A DNA stretch of 5,237 nucleotides from Bacteroidota bacterium (GTDB taxonomy: Bacteria > Bacteroidota > Bacteroidia > Chitinophagales > Chitinophagaceae). Position numbers and translations under genes: made by a program. Positions 1 to 5,237 of the stretch are shown here, piece after piece. The notes beneath the pieces are model-generated. The model worked only from the letters and a program-made list of their open reading frames with translations. It did no database searches and had not been told where the DNA came from. Position 1 is the first letter of the stretch; every line of letters begins with the position of its first letter. Location: NCBI GenBank assembly GCA_023427575.1, contig JAEZAY010000476.1:1-5237 (forward strand). Direction: 5' to 3'.

Positions 1-53
1 TAAATTAAACCGTGGACTCCGGTTTGCAGTCTTACAAATGCCAATTAAACCAA

Positions 54-68
54 TACCTTTACGAAGGT
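54..68 (+). promoter_or_regulatory. Possible lolA promoter box overlapping a small hairpin
   Basis: TACCTTTA at 54-61 differs from the Bacteroidota -7 consensus TAnnTTTG only in the last base and lies 20 bp before the lolA ATG. It overlaps a perfect 5-bp inverted repeat, ACCTT at 55-59 and AAGGT at 64-68, with a TACG (UNCG-type) loop. No TTG is seen at the expected -33 distance; the nearest, at 24-26, is about 27 bp away, which is too far. The window opens with TAA, which could be the stop of an upstream gene, so lolA may instead be co-transcribed from outside. This is a weak call. Confidence 0.25.
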
Positions 69-81
69 CAATGTTATAGAT

Positions 82-744
82 ATGAAAAAATTAATTCTGA
101 TAGTAGCCGCCGCATTTATTTTTATCAGCACCGGATTTTCGCAAAATCATGCCGGTAAAAACGATCCCAACGCGAAACTGATTCTGGATGCCGTCAGCTC
201 TAAATTCAAAACCTTTACCGGGGTACAGTCCGGTTTTACACTTCAGGTAGAAGATGGAAAGGGAAAGGTGCAGGGCGTGAAAAAAGGAACTGTTCTGATG
301 AAAGGCCCAAAATACAAAGTGAATATCACCGGTCAGGAAATTATTTCGGATGGTAAAAATGTATGGACTTATGACGAGTCGGCCAATGAAGTTACCATCA
401 CGGAAGTTGATCCTTCAGCCAATATGCTGACCCCCCAAAAACTCTTCACCAATTTTTACGATTAGGATTTTCTGTACAAACTGAACGGAGAAAAAAAGGA
501 AGGGTCAAAAACGCTGCAGTAAATTGAAATGACGCCGGTAGATAAAACGAAAGCTTTTCACAAGGTATATGTGCTGGTAGATAAAAATGCCAAAACCATT
601 TACAGCACCCGGATCCTGGAAAAAAACGGCAATAAATACAGCTACACCGTAAACTCCCTTAATGGTAAAGCGGCCGTTTCCGATGCTGATTTTGTTTTTG
701 ATAAAAGCAAATATCCCGGTGTTGAAGAAGTTGACCTTCGCTGA
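82..744 (+). pseudogene. lolA: Outer-membrane lipoprotein carrier protein LolA, interrupted by two in-frame stops
   Basis: LolA is the periplasmic chaperone that takes lipoproteins released by the Lol ABC transporter across the periplasm to the outer membrane. The ATG at 82 opens a typical signal peptide (MKK, a hydrophobic stretch, then probable cleavage after about residue 21, STGFSQ). The mature part has the LolA beta-fold pattern: a FTLQVED strand, GTVLMKGPKYKVNI, then ISDGKNVWTYDESANEV. The frame meets TAG at 463-465 (codon 128) and TAA at 520-522 (codon 147), and ends at TGA 742-744. The 18 codons between the stops (including DFLYKLNGE) and the 73 codons after the second stop (including VYVLVDKNAKTIYSTRIL and ending KYPGVEEVDLR) are LolA-like in the same frame, so no indel is involved. 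The full frame of 220 codons is a normal LolA length. Each stop is one substitution from a sense codon. It could be a recent pseudogene, a sequencing or assembly error, or a readthrough gene. An internal ATG at 529 could only give a 71-residue fragment without a signal peptide. Family identity is confident; functional status is uncertain. Confidence 0.85.
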
Positions 745-777
745 AAACCGGCATGACAATAAAAAATTAATTCAATC

Positions 778-868
778 TTTTCAGGTGGGGCAGGCAATAT
801 GAGGCCAGTGATAATTTACCTGAAAACTCAGAACCTGAATTGTACGCCCTAACAGCGAGCATTAACCG
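778..868 (+). other. Structured spacer with repeated ACCTGAA/TTCAGGT arms
   Basis: The gap after lolA has no credible ORF. TTTTCAGGT at 778-786 is a perfect 9-base inverted match to ACCTGAAAA at 818-826, and a second ACCTGAA at 833-839 offers an alternative 3' arm. A transcript could therefore form either of two mutually exclusive stems. The text also faintly resembles a TPP riboswitch: GGGGC at 787-791, GCCAGTGATAA around 804-814, GAACCTGA at 831-838, and AGCG at 854-857. However, the invariant CTGAGA box is absent and no gene follows on this strand. The element runs directly into the terminator at 869. I regard this as a possible structured 3' UTR or a decayed RNA element, not an identified riboswitch. 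Confidence 0.3.
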
Positions 869-912
869 AAAACGGGATTTGTGATCAGTGTAAATGATTC
901 CCGTTTTTATTT
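869..912. terminator. Intrinsic terminator between convergent lolA and ubiX
   Basis: A perfect 9-bp stem, AAAACGGGA at 869-877 with TCCCGTTTT at 899-907, encloses a 21-nt loop. On the plus strand it is followed by a T-rich run reaching TTTGTTTTTG. The A/T ends of the stem also allow it to work on the minus strand, where it would end ubiX transcription. The right arm overlaps the ubiX stop codon. The long loop makes it less than ideal. Confidence 0.65.
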
Positions 913-1473
913 GTTTTTGTTTCCCCAGCGGAAGGATTTATTTTCCAGCCCGGCGAGATCAATCACCCGGTCGACCACGGTAGCGGCCAGTTCTTCAATG
1001 CTTTGAGGTTTGCTGTAAAAAGACGGGGTAGCGGGGCAAATGATCCCGCCGGCCAGTGTTACCTGTTCCATATTGCGGATCTGGATCAGGTTATAGGGAG
1101 TTTCGCGCACAACGCAGATCAGCTTTCTTCTTTCTTTCAGAATTACATCAGCCGCTCTTGTTATCAGATCATTGGAGATTCCGCCGGCAATCCTTCCAAC
1201 TGTTCCCATAGAACAGGGCATAATAACCATTGTATTAAAGCGGCCGGAACCGGAGGCGAAGGCGGCGCCAAAATCATTGTTCTCAAAAATTTTTACCGGA
1301 AACTGTTCGAAAGAGTTATCCATTAATTCGGTTTTCCAGACTTCCTTCGCATTTTCAGTCATAACAATATTCAATTCGCTCCATTGTTCCTGCAGGGTCA
1401 GCATCTTTTCAATAAATATCTTTGCGTATAATGAACCGCTGGCACCGGTGATTGCTAAAACAATTTTATTCAT
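907..1473 (-). CDS. ubiX: Flavin prenyltransferase UbiX
   Basis: UbiX attaches a dimethylallyl group to FMN, making the prenylated flavin cofactor used by UbiD-family decarboxylases. It is a cytoplasmic flavoprotein. The 188-residue product has the usual family length. It starts with the Rossmann-like flavin loop AITGASGS (residues 7-14), carries PCSMGTVGRIAGGISNDL (86-103) and ITRAADVILKERRKL (104-118), then RETP (123-126) and the C-terminal PSFYSKPQSIEEL (150-162). Aligning by the RETP motif, K113, R123 and Y153 fall where the Pseudomonas UbiX active-site Lys, Arg and Tyr sit; E33 may match the catalytic Glu. The minus frame is open further, to an ATG at 1638, but those 55 extra residues overlap the opposite-strand gene and lack family similarity, so the start at 1471-1473 (MNKIVLAITG) is chosen. 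No ubiD lies in the window, so the partner decarboxylase must be elsewhere. Confidence 0.93.
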   Translation of the reverse strand: MNKIVLAITGASGSLYAKIFIEKMLTLQEQWSELNIVMTENAKEVWKTELMDNSFEQFPVKIFENNDFGAAFASGSGRFNTMVIMPCSMGTVGRIAGGISNDLITRAADVILKERRKLICVVRETPYNLIQIRNMEQVTLAGGIICPATPSFYSKPQSIEELAATVVDRVIDLAGLENKSFRWGNKNK

Positions 1474-1497
1474 CTGAATGGAGTTATTGAAACAAAA

Positions 1498-1505
1498 CAA
1501 AATTA
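1498..1505 (-). promoter_or_regulatory. Candidate ubiX -7 promoter element
   Basis: Read on the minus strand this is TAATTTTG, an exact fit to the Bacteroidota TAnnTTTG box, 24 bp before the ubiX start codon. A matching -33 TTG is not evident. The region is A/T-rich, so a chance match is possible. It lies within the 34-bp gap between the two divergent start codons, so ubiX promoter recognition may extend into the thioredoxin-fold gene. Confidence 0.35.
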
Positions 1506-1507
1506 GT

Positions 1508-2041
1508 ATGCAAAAGGTAAAGCCGGTTTTTTTGTTTCTGATCCTGGCTTTTGTGCTGACGGCCCTGGTTCCACCGCCCCCAAAGGAGAATGGCACCCGC
1601 TGGATCAGCCTGGAACAGGCAGAGCTGAATAACCGCAAGGAAAAAAGACCTATTCTGATAGACCTGTATACCGACTGGTGCGGCTGGTGTGGAGTGATGG
1701 ATAAGAAAACCTATGGCAATAAAAAAGTGGCTGCTTATCTTGAATCTAAATTTTATCCGGTGAAAATTAATGCCGAAACCCGGCAGACAATTATTTGGAA
1801 TAATCGCAGCTTCGCTTACAATCCTTCTTACCGAACCAACGATTTTGCCCTGTTCCTGACCGGCGGAAATCTGTCTTATCCCAGTACTGTAATCATTCCC
1901 GAGGAAGGGGCCAGCCCCCAGGTTATACCGGGTTACCTGAAGCCTGCTGAATTTGAAATTATATTAAAGTATTTCGGCGAAGGCCATCACCGCAGTGTAT
2001 CGTTTGACCTGTTTCACAAAAAATTCAAGTCGGATTGGTAA
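1508..2041 (+). CDS. Exported thioredoxin-fold protein with a CGWC motif
   Basis: The product is 177 residues from the chosen start. Residues 1-6 (MQKVKP) and the hydrophobic run 7-21 form a signal peptide or N-terminal anchor, followed by a proline-rich junction (VPPPP). The thioredoxin domain starts near residue 34. It has RPILIDLYTDWCGWCGVMDK with the CxxC pair C58/C61, a LESKFYPVKINAE strand, and the cis-proline context YPSTVII (P125). This pattern fits the Thioredoxin_7/DUF255-like group common in Bacteroidota, so a periplasmic thiol-disulfide role (reductase or isomerase) is likely, but the substrate is unknown. An in-frame ATG at 1478 would add MELLKQNKIS before the signal sequence and sit only 4 bp from the ubiX start, so 1508 is preferred. 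The gap of about 20 residues rich in N, Y and R between the KINAE strand and the cis-Pro is a family insertion. No close terminator follows; the first on this strand is near 2239. Confidence 0.85.
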   Translation: MQKVKPVFLFLILAFVLTALVPPPPKENGTRWISLEQAELNNRKEKRPILIDLYTDWCGWCGVMDKKTYGNKKVAAYLESKFYPVKINAETRQTIIWNNRSFAYNPSYRTNDFALFLTGGNLSYPSTVIIPEEGASPQVIPGYLKPAEFEIILKYFGEGHHRSVSFDLFHKKFKSDW

Positions 2042-2163
2042 ACTATATTCTATAAGGGTTTATACTTATTATATACTAAACATTTTTGAAAAGATATTAA
2101 GAGAATCTTGATTCTGATCAAAAAAAAATCCTTAGATCCTGAAATAACTGGAAAATGCAACCA
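2042..2163. other. A/T-rich gene-free spacer with a small palindrome
   Basis: No ORF of coding character is present on either strand in the first part of the 301-bp gap between the thioredoxin-fold gene and the oxoamine synthase. The only local structure is AGAATC/GATTCT at 2102-2115, overlapping TTGAT/ATCAA at 2108-2121. Nine or so A residues follow it, not T, so it is not a terminator for the gene to its left. Confidence 0.5.
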
Positions 2164-2191
2164 TTGTTTCAACACTATCATCTTATCTTTG
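2164..2191 (+). promoter_or_regulatory. Bacteroidota-type promoter for a predicted small RNA
   Basis: TTG at 2164-2166 (-33 element) and TATCTTTG at 2184-2191 (an exact TAnnTTTG -7 box) are separated by 17 bp, a normal spacing for the major Bacteroidota sigma factor. This is the only site in the window with both elements correctly spaced. Transcription would start near 2197. No protein-coding gene follows on this strand before the window leaves the gap, so its product should be a non-coding RNA. Confidence 0.6.
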
Positions 2192-2196
2192 AATTT

Positions 2197-2263
2197 TCAT
2201 AGGATAAGGTTTAATGGTTAATGGTATTTGATTAGTGCAGCCTCCCTCGGGAGGCTCTTTTTT
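2197..2263 (+). ncRNA. Predicted small RNA of about 65 nt
   Basis: The call rests on a well-spaced promoter directly upstream and a strong intrinsic terminator at the 3' end, with nothing coding between. The transcript would have a mostly unpaired 5' part of about 42 nt containing a tandem 7-base repeat (TTAATGG at 2211-2217 and 2218-2224), then the terminator hairpin with its U-tail. That architecture, a single-stranded seed region plus a terminator stem, is typical of trans-acting bacterial sRNAs. The longest ATG-started frame inside it, at 2214, encodes only five residues (MVNGI). The next gene to the right is on the opposite strand, so an attenuator or leader function is unlikely. I do not recognise an Rfam family. 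The exact start is inferred from the promoter. Confidence 0.5.
2239..2263 (+). terminator. Strong intrinsic terminator
   Basis: AGCCTCCCTCGGGAGGCT at 2239-2256 is a perfect G+C-rich palindrome giving a 7-8 bp stem with a CTCG tetraloop. It is followed by C and then six T residues (2258-2263). This is the most canonical terminator in the window. It would end the predicted small RNA and also stop readthrough from the thioredoxin-fold gene about 200 bp upstream. Confidence 0.85.
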
Positions 2264-2292
2264 AGCAAAAACGTTATTTCCCTATAAAACTT

Positions 2293-2322
2293 AAAAAACC
2301 CCGTCATCTGACAGGGTTTTTT
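2293..2322. terminator. Bidirectional terminator for the oxoamine synthase gene
   Basis: AAAAAACCC at 2293-2301 pairs with GGGTTTTTT at 2314-2322, and inside it GTCA at 2303-2306 can pair with TGAC at 2309-2312 around a single C/A mismatch. It lies 20 bp beyond the stop codon of the minus-strand oxoamine synthase and gives a T-run on both strands. It should therefore terminate that gene and act as a backstop for plus-strand transcripts. Confidence 0.75.
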
Positions 2323-2342
2323 GTTTTTATTAGTTCCTTTTC

Positions 2343-3602
2343 TTATGCCACATCGGCCATATCGGGAATAGCTTCCACTTTGTATTCGCCGGCATCGAGG
2401 CGTTTTTTCGTTTCCTCAAATGCTATCAGCGTTTCTTCAATGTCCTTTTCCGTATGACTGGCCGTTGGTATCAGGCGGTAAATAATATGTCCTTTTGGAA
2501 TAACCGGGTAAACGACAATAGAACAGAAGATATGGTAGTTTTCACGGAGGTCCATGACCATTGCGGTTGCTTCTTCTACACCACCGGTCATATAAACCGG
2601 AGTTACTGGAGAATCAGTTTTTCCGATATCGAATCCTTTTGCTTTTAGTCCTTCCTGCAGTAGCCTTACATTATGCCATAATTTTTCCCGCAGGTTTGGT
2701 TCATTCCGCAGCAGTTCCAGCCTTTTAAGATTCCCCAATACGATTGGCAGGGGCAGGCTTTTAGCGAAAATCTGCGAGCGAACATTGTAGCGGATATAAT
2801 CGATGATTTGCTTGTCTCCGGCAAGAAAAGCCCCATTGGAGGCCATTGATTTCGCAAAAGTGGAAAAATACAGGTCTATCTGATCCTGTACCCCCTGTTC
2901 TTCTCCGGCTCCCGCACCGGTTTTACCCAATGTCCCAAAACCATGTGCATCGTCGAGTAAAATTCTGAACTGATATTTTTCCTTCAGAGCAACAATTTCT
3001 TTCAATTTCCCCTGGTCGCCTGCCATTCCAAAAACCCCTTCCGTTATCAGCAGAATCCCACCGGCTTTTTGTTTTTGAATCAATGCGGTGGCGCGCTGAA
3101 GCTGTTTTTCGCAATCTTCCAGATCATTGTGTTTGTAAACATAGCGGTGGCCGGCATGCATCCTTAAACCATCAATTATGCAGGCATGGCTTTCCGCATC
3201 ATATATAACCACATCATGTCTTCCACAAAGAGAATCGATGATGCTCGACATTCCCTGATATCCGAAATTAAGCAGGATTGCATCCTCCTTACTAACAAAA
3301 CCGGCCAGTTCTGATTCCAGTTGTTCGTGATAATTACTGTTTCCACTCATCATCCTGGCTCCCATCGGAGTTGCCAAACCAAATTTCGCCGCTGCCTCAG
3401 CATCTGCTTTGCGCACTTCCGGATGATTTGCCAGTCCAAGATAATTATTCAGGCTCCAGACGATCTTTTCTGTACCTCTGAATTTCATCCGGCTTCCGAT
3501 CTCACCTTCGAGTTTGGGGAATGCAAAATAGCCGTGTGCTCTTTCACGATGCTGACCAATTGGGCCCTGGTTTTTTAACAACCTTTCAAAAATATCTGCC
3601 AT
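2343..3602 (-). CDS. PLP-dependent alpha-oxoamine synthase (serine palmitoyltransferase/KBL/BioF family)
   Basis: Enzymes of this family condense an amino acid with an acyl thioester, losing CO2. Members include BioF, KBL (glycine C-acetyltransferase), serine palmitoyltransferase and cysteate acyltransferase. The 419-residue product carries the whole fold type I signature: SLNNYLGLANHP (50-61), MGARMMSGNSNYHEQLE (80-96), ESHACIIDG (137-145) with H139 placed to stack on the PLP ring, TEGVFGMAGD (187-196), DDAHGFGTLGKTGAG (217-231) with D218/H220, the Schiff-base lysine K251 in STFAKSMAS, and a C-terminal IYRLIPTASHT (374-384) whose R376 is the likely carboxylate ligand. The N-terminal GYFAFPKLEG recalls the YAYFR region of bacterial serine palmitoyltransferases. 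No biotin or threonine-degradation gene is adjacent, so lipid long-chain base synthesis (sphingolipid or capnine-type sulfonolipid) is an inferred possibility and substrate is open. It is cytoplasmic and monocistronic, with its own promoter box and terminator. Confidence 0.9.
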   Translation of the reverse strand: MADIFERLLKNQGPIGQHRERAHGYFAFPKLEGEIGSRMKFRGTEKIVWSLNNYLGLANHPEVRKADAEAAAKFGLATPMGARMMSGNSNYHEQLESELAGFVSKEDAILLNFGYQGMSSIIDSLCGRHDVVIYDAESHACIIDGLRMHAGHRYVYKHNDLEDCEKQLQRATALIQKQKAGGILLITEGVFGMAGDQGKLKEIVALKEKYQFRILLDDAHGFGTLGKTGAGAGEEQGVQDQIDLYFSTFAKSMASNGAFLAGDKQIIDYIRYNVRSQIFAKSLPLPIVLGNLKRLELLRNEPNLREKLWHNVRLLQEGLKAKGFDIGKTDSPVTPVYMTGGVEEATAMVMDLRENYHIFCSIVVYPVIPKGHIIYRLIPTASHTEKDIEETLIAFEETKKRLDAGEYKVEAIPDMADVA

Positions 3603-3646
3603 ATAATGTTTTGTTTTTTGCTATAGGGGAGCTGGTTTTGATGGCG

Positions 3647-3654
3647 CAAAGGTA
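3647..3654 (-). promoter_or_regulatory. -7 promoter box for the oxoamine synthase gene
   Basis: On the minus strand this reads TACCTTTG followed by CGCC, an exact TAnnTTTG box of the form frequently found ahead of Bacteroidota genes. It lies 44 bp upstream of the start codon and predicts a leader of about 38 nt. No TTG is seen at the -33 distance. The leader shows no clear Shine-Dalgarno sequence just before the ATG. Confidence 0.55.
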
Positions 3655-3737
3655 CTATTTTTCATTAAGTGCGATTTTATAAAAAAGGGTGAATATAAAT
3701 TTTTGCGTTTGTAATGATCCGGATTTCAGGCTTCCGG

Positions 3738-3761
3738 GCCGATGAAAATCGGCTACATTTG
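3738..3761 (+). promoter_or_regulatory. -7 promoter box of the phosphatase gene with an adjoining palindrome
   Basis: TACATTTG at 3754-3761 matches TAnnTTTG exactly and lies 17 bp before the phosphatase ATG, implying a very short leader of about 10 nt. Directly abutting it on the upstream side is a perfect inverted repeat, GCCGAT at 3738-3743 and ATCGGC at 3748-3753, with a GAAA spacer. Being upstream of the predicted start site, it would not be transcribed from this promoter, so it is a candidate regulator-binding site in the spacer where the -33 element should be. No -33 TTG is visible, which could mean activator dependence. Confidence 0.5.
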
Positions 3762-3778
3762 TCCAAAAATCTCCCGAC

Positions 3779-5237
3779 ATGCGTGTATTGTATTTTGTAC
3801 TTGCATTTATTGGCCTCTCATTATCATCGGTTTCTCAAACGAATTCCTCAAAAAACAATTCTCCGGCGCTGGTTGTTGGACTGGTGGTAGACCAGATGCG
3901 CTGGGATTATCTGTATCGGTTCCAGGACCGGTATGGCGCCGGTGGGTTCAGGAGGATCCTGAATGATGGTTTTTCCTGCGAAAACACCTATATCCCTTAT
4001 ACGCCAACTTATACGGCTGCAGGTCATGCCTGTGTTTATACCGGCTCGGTGCCGGCCATTAATGGAATTATGGGAAATACCTGGTATTCCCGCGATCTGA
4101 AACGTCATATTTACTGCACGGAAGACAGCACGGTCAATTCAGTAGGAACCCAGTCAACAGCAGGCAAAATGTCGCCCCGGCTGATGTTATCCACTTCCAT
4201 TACCGATGAACTTCGTTTATCTACCAATTTCAAAAGCAAGGTCTTTGCATTTGCTATCAAAGACCGTGGATCTATATTGCCGGGCGGACATTCGGCCAAC
4301 GGCGCTTTCTGGTTCGACGATGCCATCGGCGGCTGGATTACCAGCGATTATTACATGACGGATCTGCCGCAATGGGTAAAAACATTGAACGATAAAAAGT
4401 TGCCCGACAATTACATTAAAAAAGACTGGAATACCCTGTACCCGGTTAATACCTATGTTCAGAGTGCTGCCGACGACCGGCCTTATGAAAACAATATCTC
4501 CGGCGAAGACAATACCTTTCCTCATATTCTTACCAAAAACGCTAAAGACAGGTACAGCGCGTTTAAAACCAGTCCCTATGGCAATACCTACACCTTTGAT
4601 GCCGGTAAAGCCGCTATCGAAGCGGAGCAGCTGGGGAAAAGGGGCGTAACGGATTTTCTGGCTCTTAGCCTGTCTTCTCCCGATTATATCGGTCATTCAT
4701 TCGGGCCAAATTCCATTGAAGTGGAGGATACTTACCTGCGCCTTGATCGCGATCTCGAAAATTTCCTGAATTATCTCGATCAGAAAGTTGGAAAGGGCAG
4801 GTATCTGTTCTTTATTACGGCCGATCATGCGGTGGCGCATATCCCAGGCTTTATGAAAGAAAATAAAATCCCGGCCGGGCTGGCCAGCGATTCGCGCATA
4901 AAACGGGATTTGATCCAGGCCCTTAAGGAAAACCTGGGACTTGAAAATGTGATCTCCGAGCTGACCAATTACCAGGTTTTCCTGAACAATGAGAACATTA
5001 AATCGGCGGCTGAAAAGGAATCAATAATGGCCGAAGTGATCCGCCTTCTATTAAAGAGGCCTGAGATCGCCAATGCCTTTAAACTGGATGCCGGAACCTA
5101 TCCGGTACAGGAGTCCTTCCAGCATCGGATTAAAAACGGGTATAACCAGAAATTAAGCTGCGATATCCAGTATTCTTTCTTACCCGGGTATATCAGCGGG
5201 GGCGAAAAGGGCACCACGCACGGATCCTGGTATCCTT
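3779..5237 (+). CDS. pafA: PafA-like alkaline phosphatase, 3' end outside the window
   Basis: This is a periplasmic two-zinc phosphate monoesterase of the alkaline phosphatase superfamily (type I phosphodiesterase/nucleotide pyrophosphatase fold), releasing phosphate from organic esters. The 486 visible codons begin with a signal peptide (residues 1 to about 20, ending SVSQ). Compared from memory with Elizabethkingia PafA, the active site is complete: D38 in VVDQMRWDYL, nucleophile T79 in TPTYTAAGH, N100 in GIMGNTW, K161/R163 in IKDRGSILPGGH, D302 and H306 in SPDYIGHSFGP, D349/H350 in TADH, and H481 in GTTHGSW. FGPNSIEVEDTYLRLDRDL (308-326) is nearly identical to PafA. The family is about 545 residues, so roughly 60 C-terminal residues are missing because the window ends. 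The N100 plus K/R pair favours monoesterase over diesterase activity. It is divergent from the oxoamine synthase gene and has its own promoter box. Confidence 0.93.
   Translation, partial: MRVLYFVLAFIGLSLSSVSQTNSSKNNSPALVVGLVVDQMRWDYLYRFQDRYGAGGFRRILNDGFSCENTYIPYTPTYTAAGHACVYTGSVPAINGIMGNTWYSRDLKRHIYCTEDSTVNSVGTQSTAGKMSPRLMLSTSITDELRLSTNFKSKVFAFAIKDRGSILPGGHSANGAFWFDDAIGGWITSDYYMTDLPQWVKTLNDKKLPDNYIKKDWNTLYPVNTYVQSAADDRPYENNISGEDNTFPHILTKNAKDRYSAFKTSPYGNTYTFDAGKAAIEAEQLGKRGVTDFLALSLSSPDYIGHSFGPNSIEVEDTYLRLDRDLENFLNYLDQKVGKGRYLFFITADHAVAHIPGFMKENKIPAGLASDSRIKRDLIQALKENLGLENVISELTNYQVFLNNENIKSAAEKESIMAEVIRLLLKRPEIANAFKLDAGTYPVQESFQHRIKNGYNQKLSCDIQYSFLPGYISGGEKGTTHGSWYP

Noticed and set aside
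463..522. Alternative genetic code with TAA and TAG read as sense codons
   Set aside because: TAA ends ubiX, the thioredoxin-fold gene and the oxoamine synthase at positions matching their family lengths, so TAA is a working stop here. TAG alone cannot be tested in this window.
463..522. Pair of compensating frameshifts in lolA as the cause of the stops
   Set aside because: The codons between the two stops read as LolA-like sequence (DFLYKLNGE) in the original frame, so the frame was never displaced.
505..759. Minus-strand ORF of 84 residues opposite the second half of lolA
   Set aside because: The plus strand in the same interval encodes recognisable LolA sequence; the antisense translation has no domain or signal and is a shadow.
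1474..1638. 55-residue N-terminal extension of the ubiX frame to an ATG at 1638
   Set aside because: It overlaps the signal-peptide region of the opposite-strand thioredoxin-fold gene, resembles nothing in UbiX, and the family N-terminus begins exactly at MNKIVLAITG.
2102..2121. Palindrome as terminator of the thioredoxin-fold gene
   Set aside because: It is A/T-rich with a short stem and is followed by a run of A rather than T on the plus strand.
2214..2231. Leader peptide (MVNGI) with attenuator terminator
   Set aside because: No plus-strand gene follows the terminator; the next gene is convergent, so attenuation has nothing to control.
4217..4696. Minus-strand ORF of 159 residues inside the phosphatase gene
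   Set aside because: It lies wholly opposite highly conserved PafA coding sequence that includes active-site residues; length alone does not support it.
1..5237. Mobile element, CRISPR array, tRNA, rRNA or defence system
   Set aside because: No transposase or integrase motifs, no regularly spaced repeats, no cloverleaf or rRNA-like sequence, and all five genes belong to housekeeping or periplasmic families with similar base composition.

Overview
The window looks like a chromosomal piece of a Bacteroidota bacterium, probably from the Chitinophagaceae or a near relative. The evidence is a PafA-type alkaline phosphatase, a Bacteroidota-style LolA, a 419-residue alpha-oxoamine synthase and several TAnnTTTG-type -7 promoter boxes. 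Upstream of the genes there are A/T-rich leaders rather than clear Shine-Dalgarno sequences. The lineage is inferred from protein style and promoter grammar, not from a marker gene.

Layout from left to right. Positions 1-81 are a short leader with a small hairpin. Positions 82-744 (+) are a lolA gene (periplasmic lipoprotein chaperone) interrupted by two in-frame stops, TAG at 463 and TAA at 520, while the reading frame on both sides and between the stops stays LolA-like. Positions 745-906 are a gene-free spacer with repeated ACCTGAA/TTCAGGT arms, a faint resemblance to a TPP riboswitch, and a terminator shared with the convergent next gene. Positions 907-1473 (-) are ubiX (flavin prenyltransferase). 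Its start lies 34 bp from a divergent exported thioredoxin-fold protein at 1508-2041 (+). Positions 2042-2342 hold no protein gene. They contain a well-formed Bacteroidota promoter followed about 50 bp later by a strong intrinsic terminator, which predicts a free-standing small RNA of about 65 nt. A second terminator serves the gene coming from the right. Positions 2343-3602 (-) are a PLP-dependent alpha-oxoamine synthase. Positions 3603-3778 are a divergent promoter region. Positions 3779-5237 (+) are a PafA-like alkaline phosphatase cut off by the window end.

The genes do not form one pathway or operon: strands alternate at every gene and each appears to have its own promoter or terminator. 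Three of the five products (LolA, the thioredoxin-fold protein and PafA) have export signals and would act in the periplasm. UbiX and the oxoamine synthase are cytoplasmic. I found no mobile element, CRISPR array, tRNA, rRNA or defence locus. The points most worth following up are the doubly interrupted lolA, the predicted small RNA, and the substrate of the oxoamine synthase (sphingolipid or sulfonolipid base synthesis being the attractive options).
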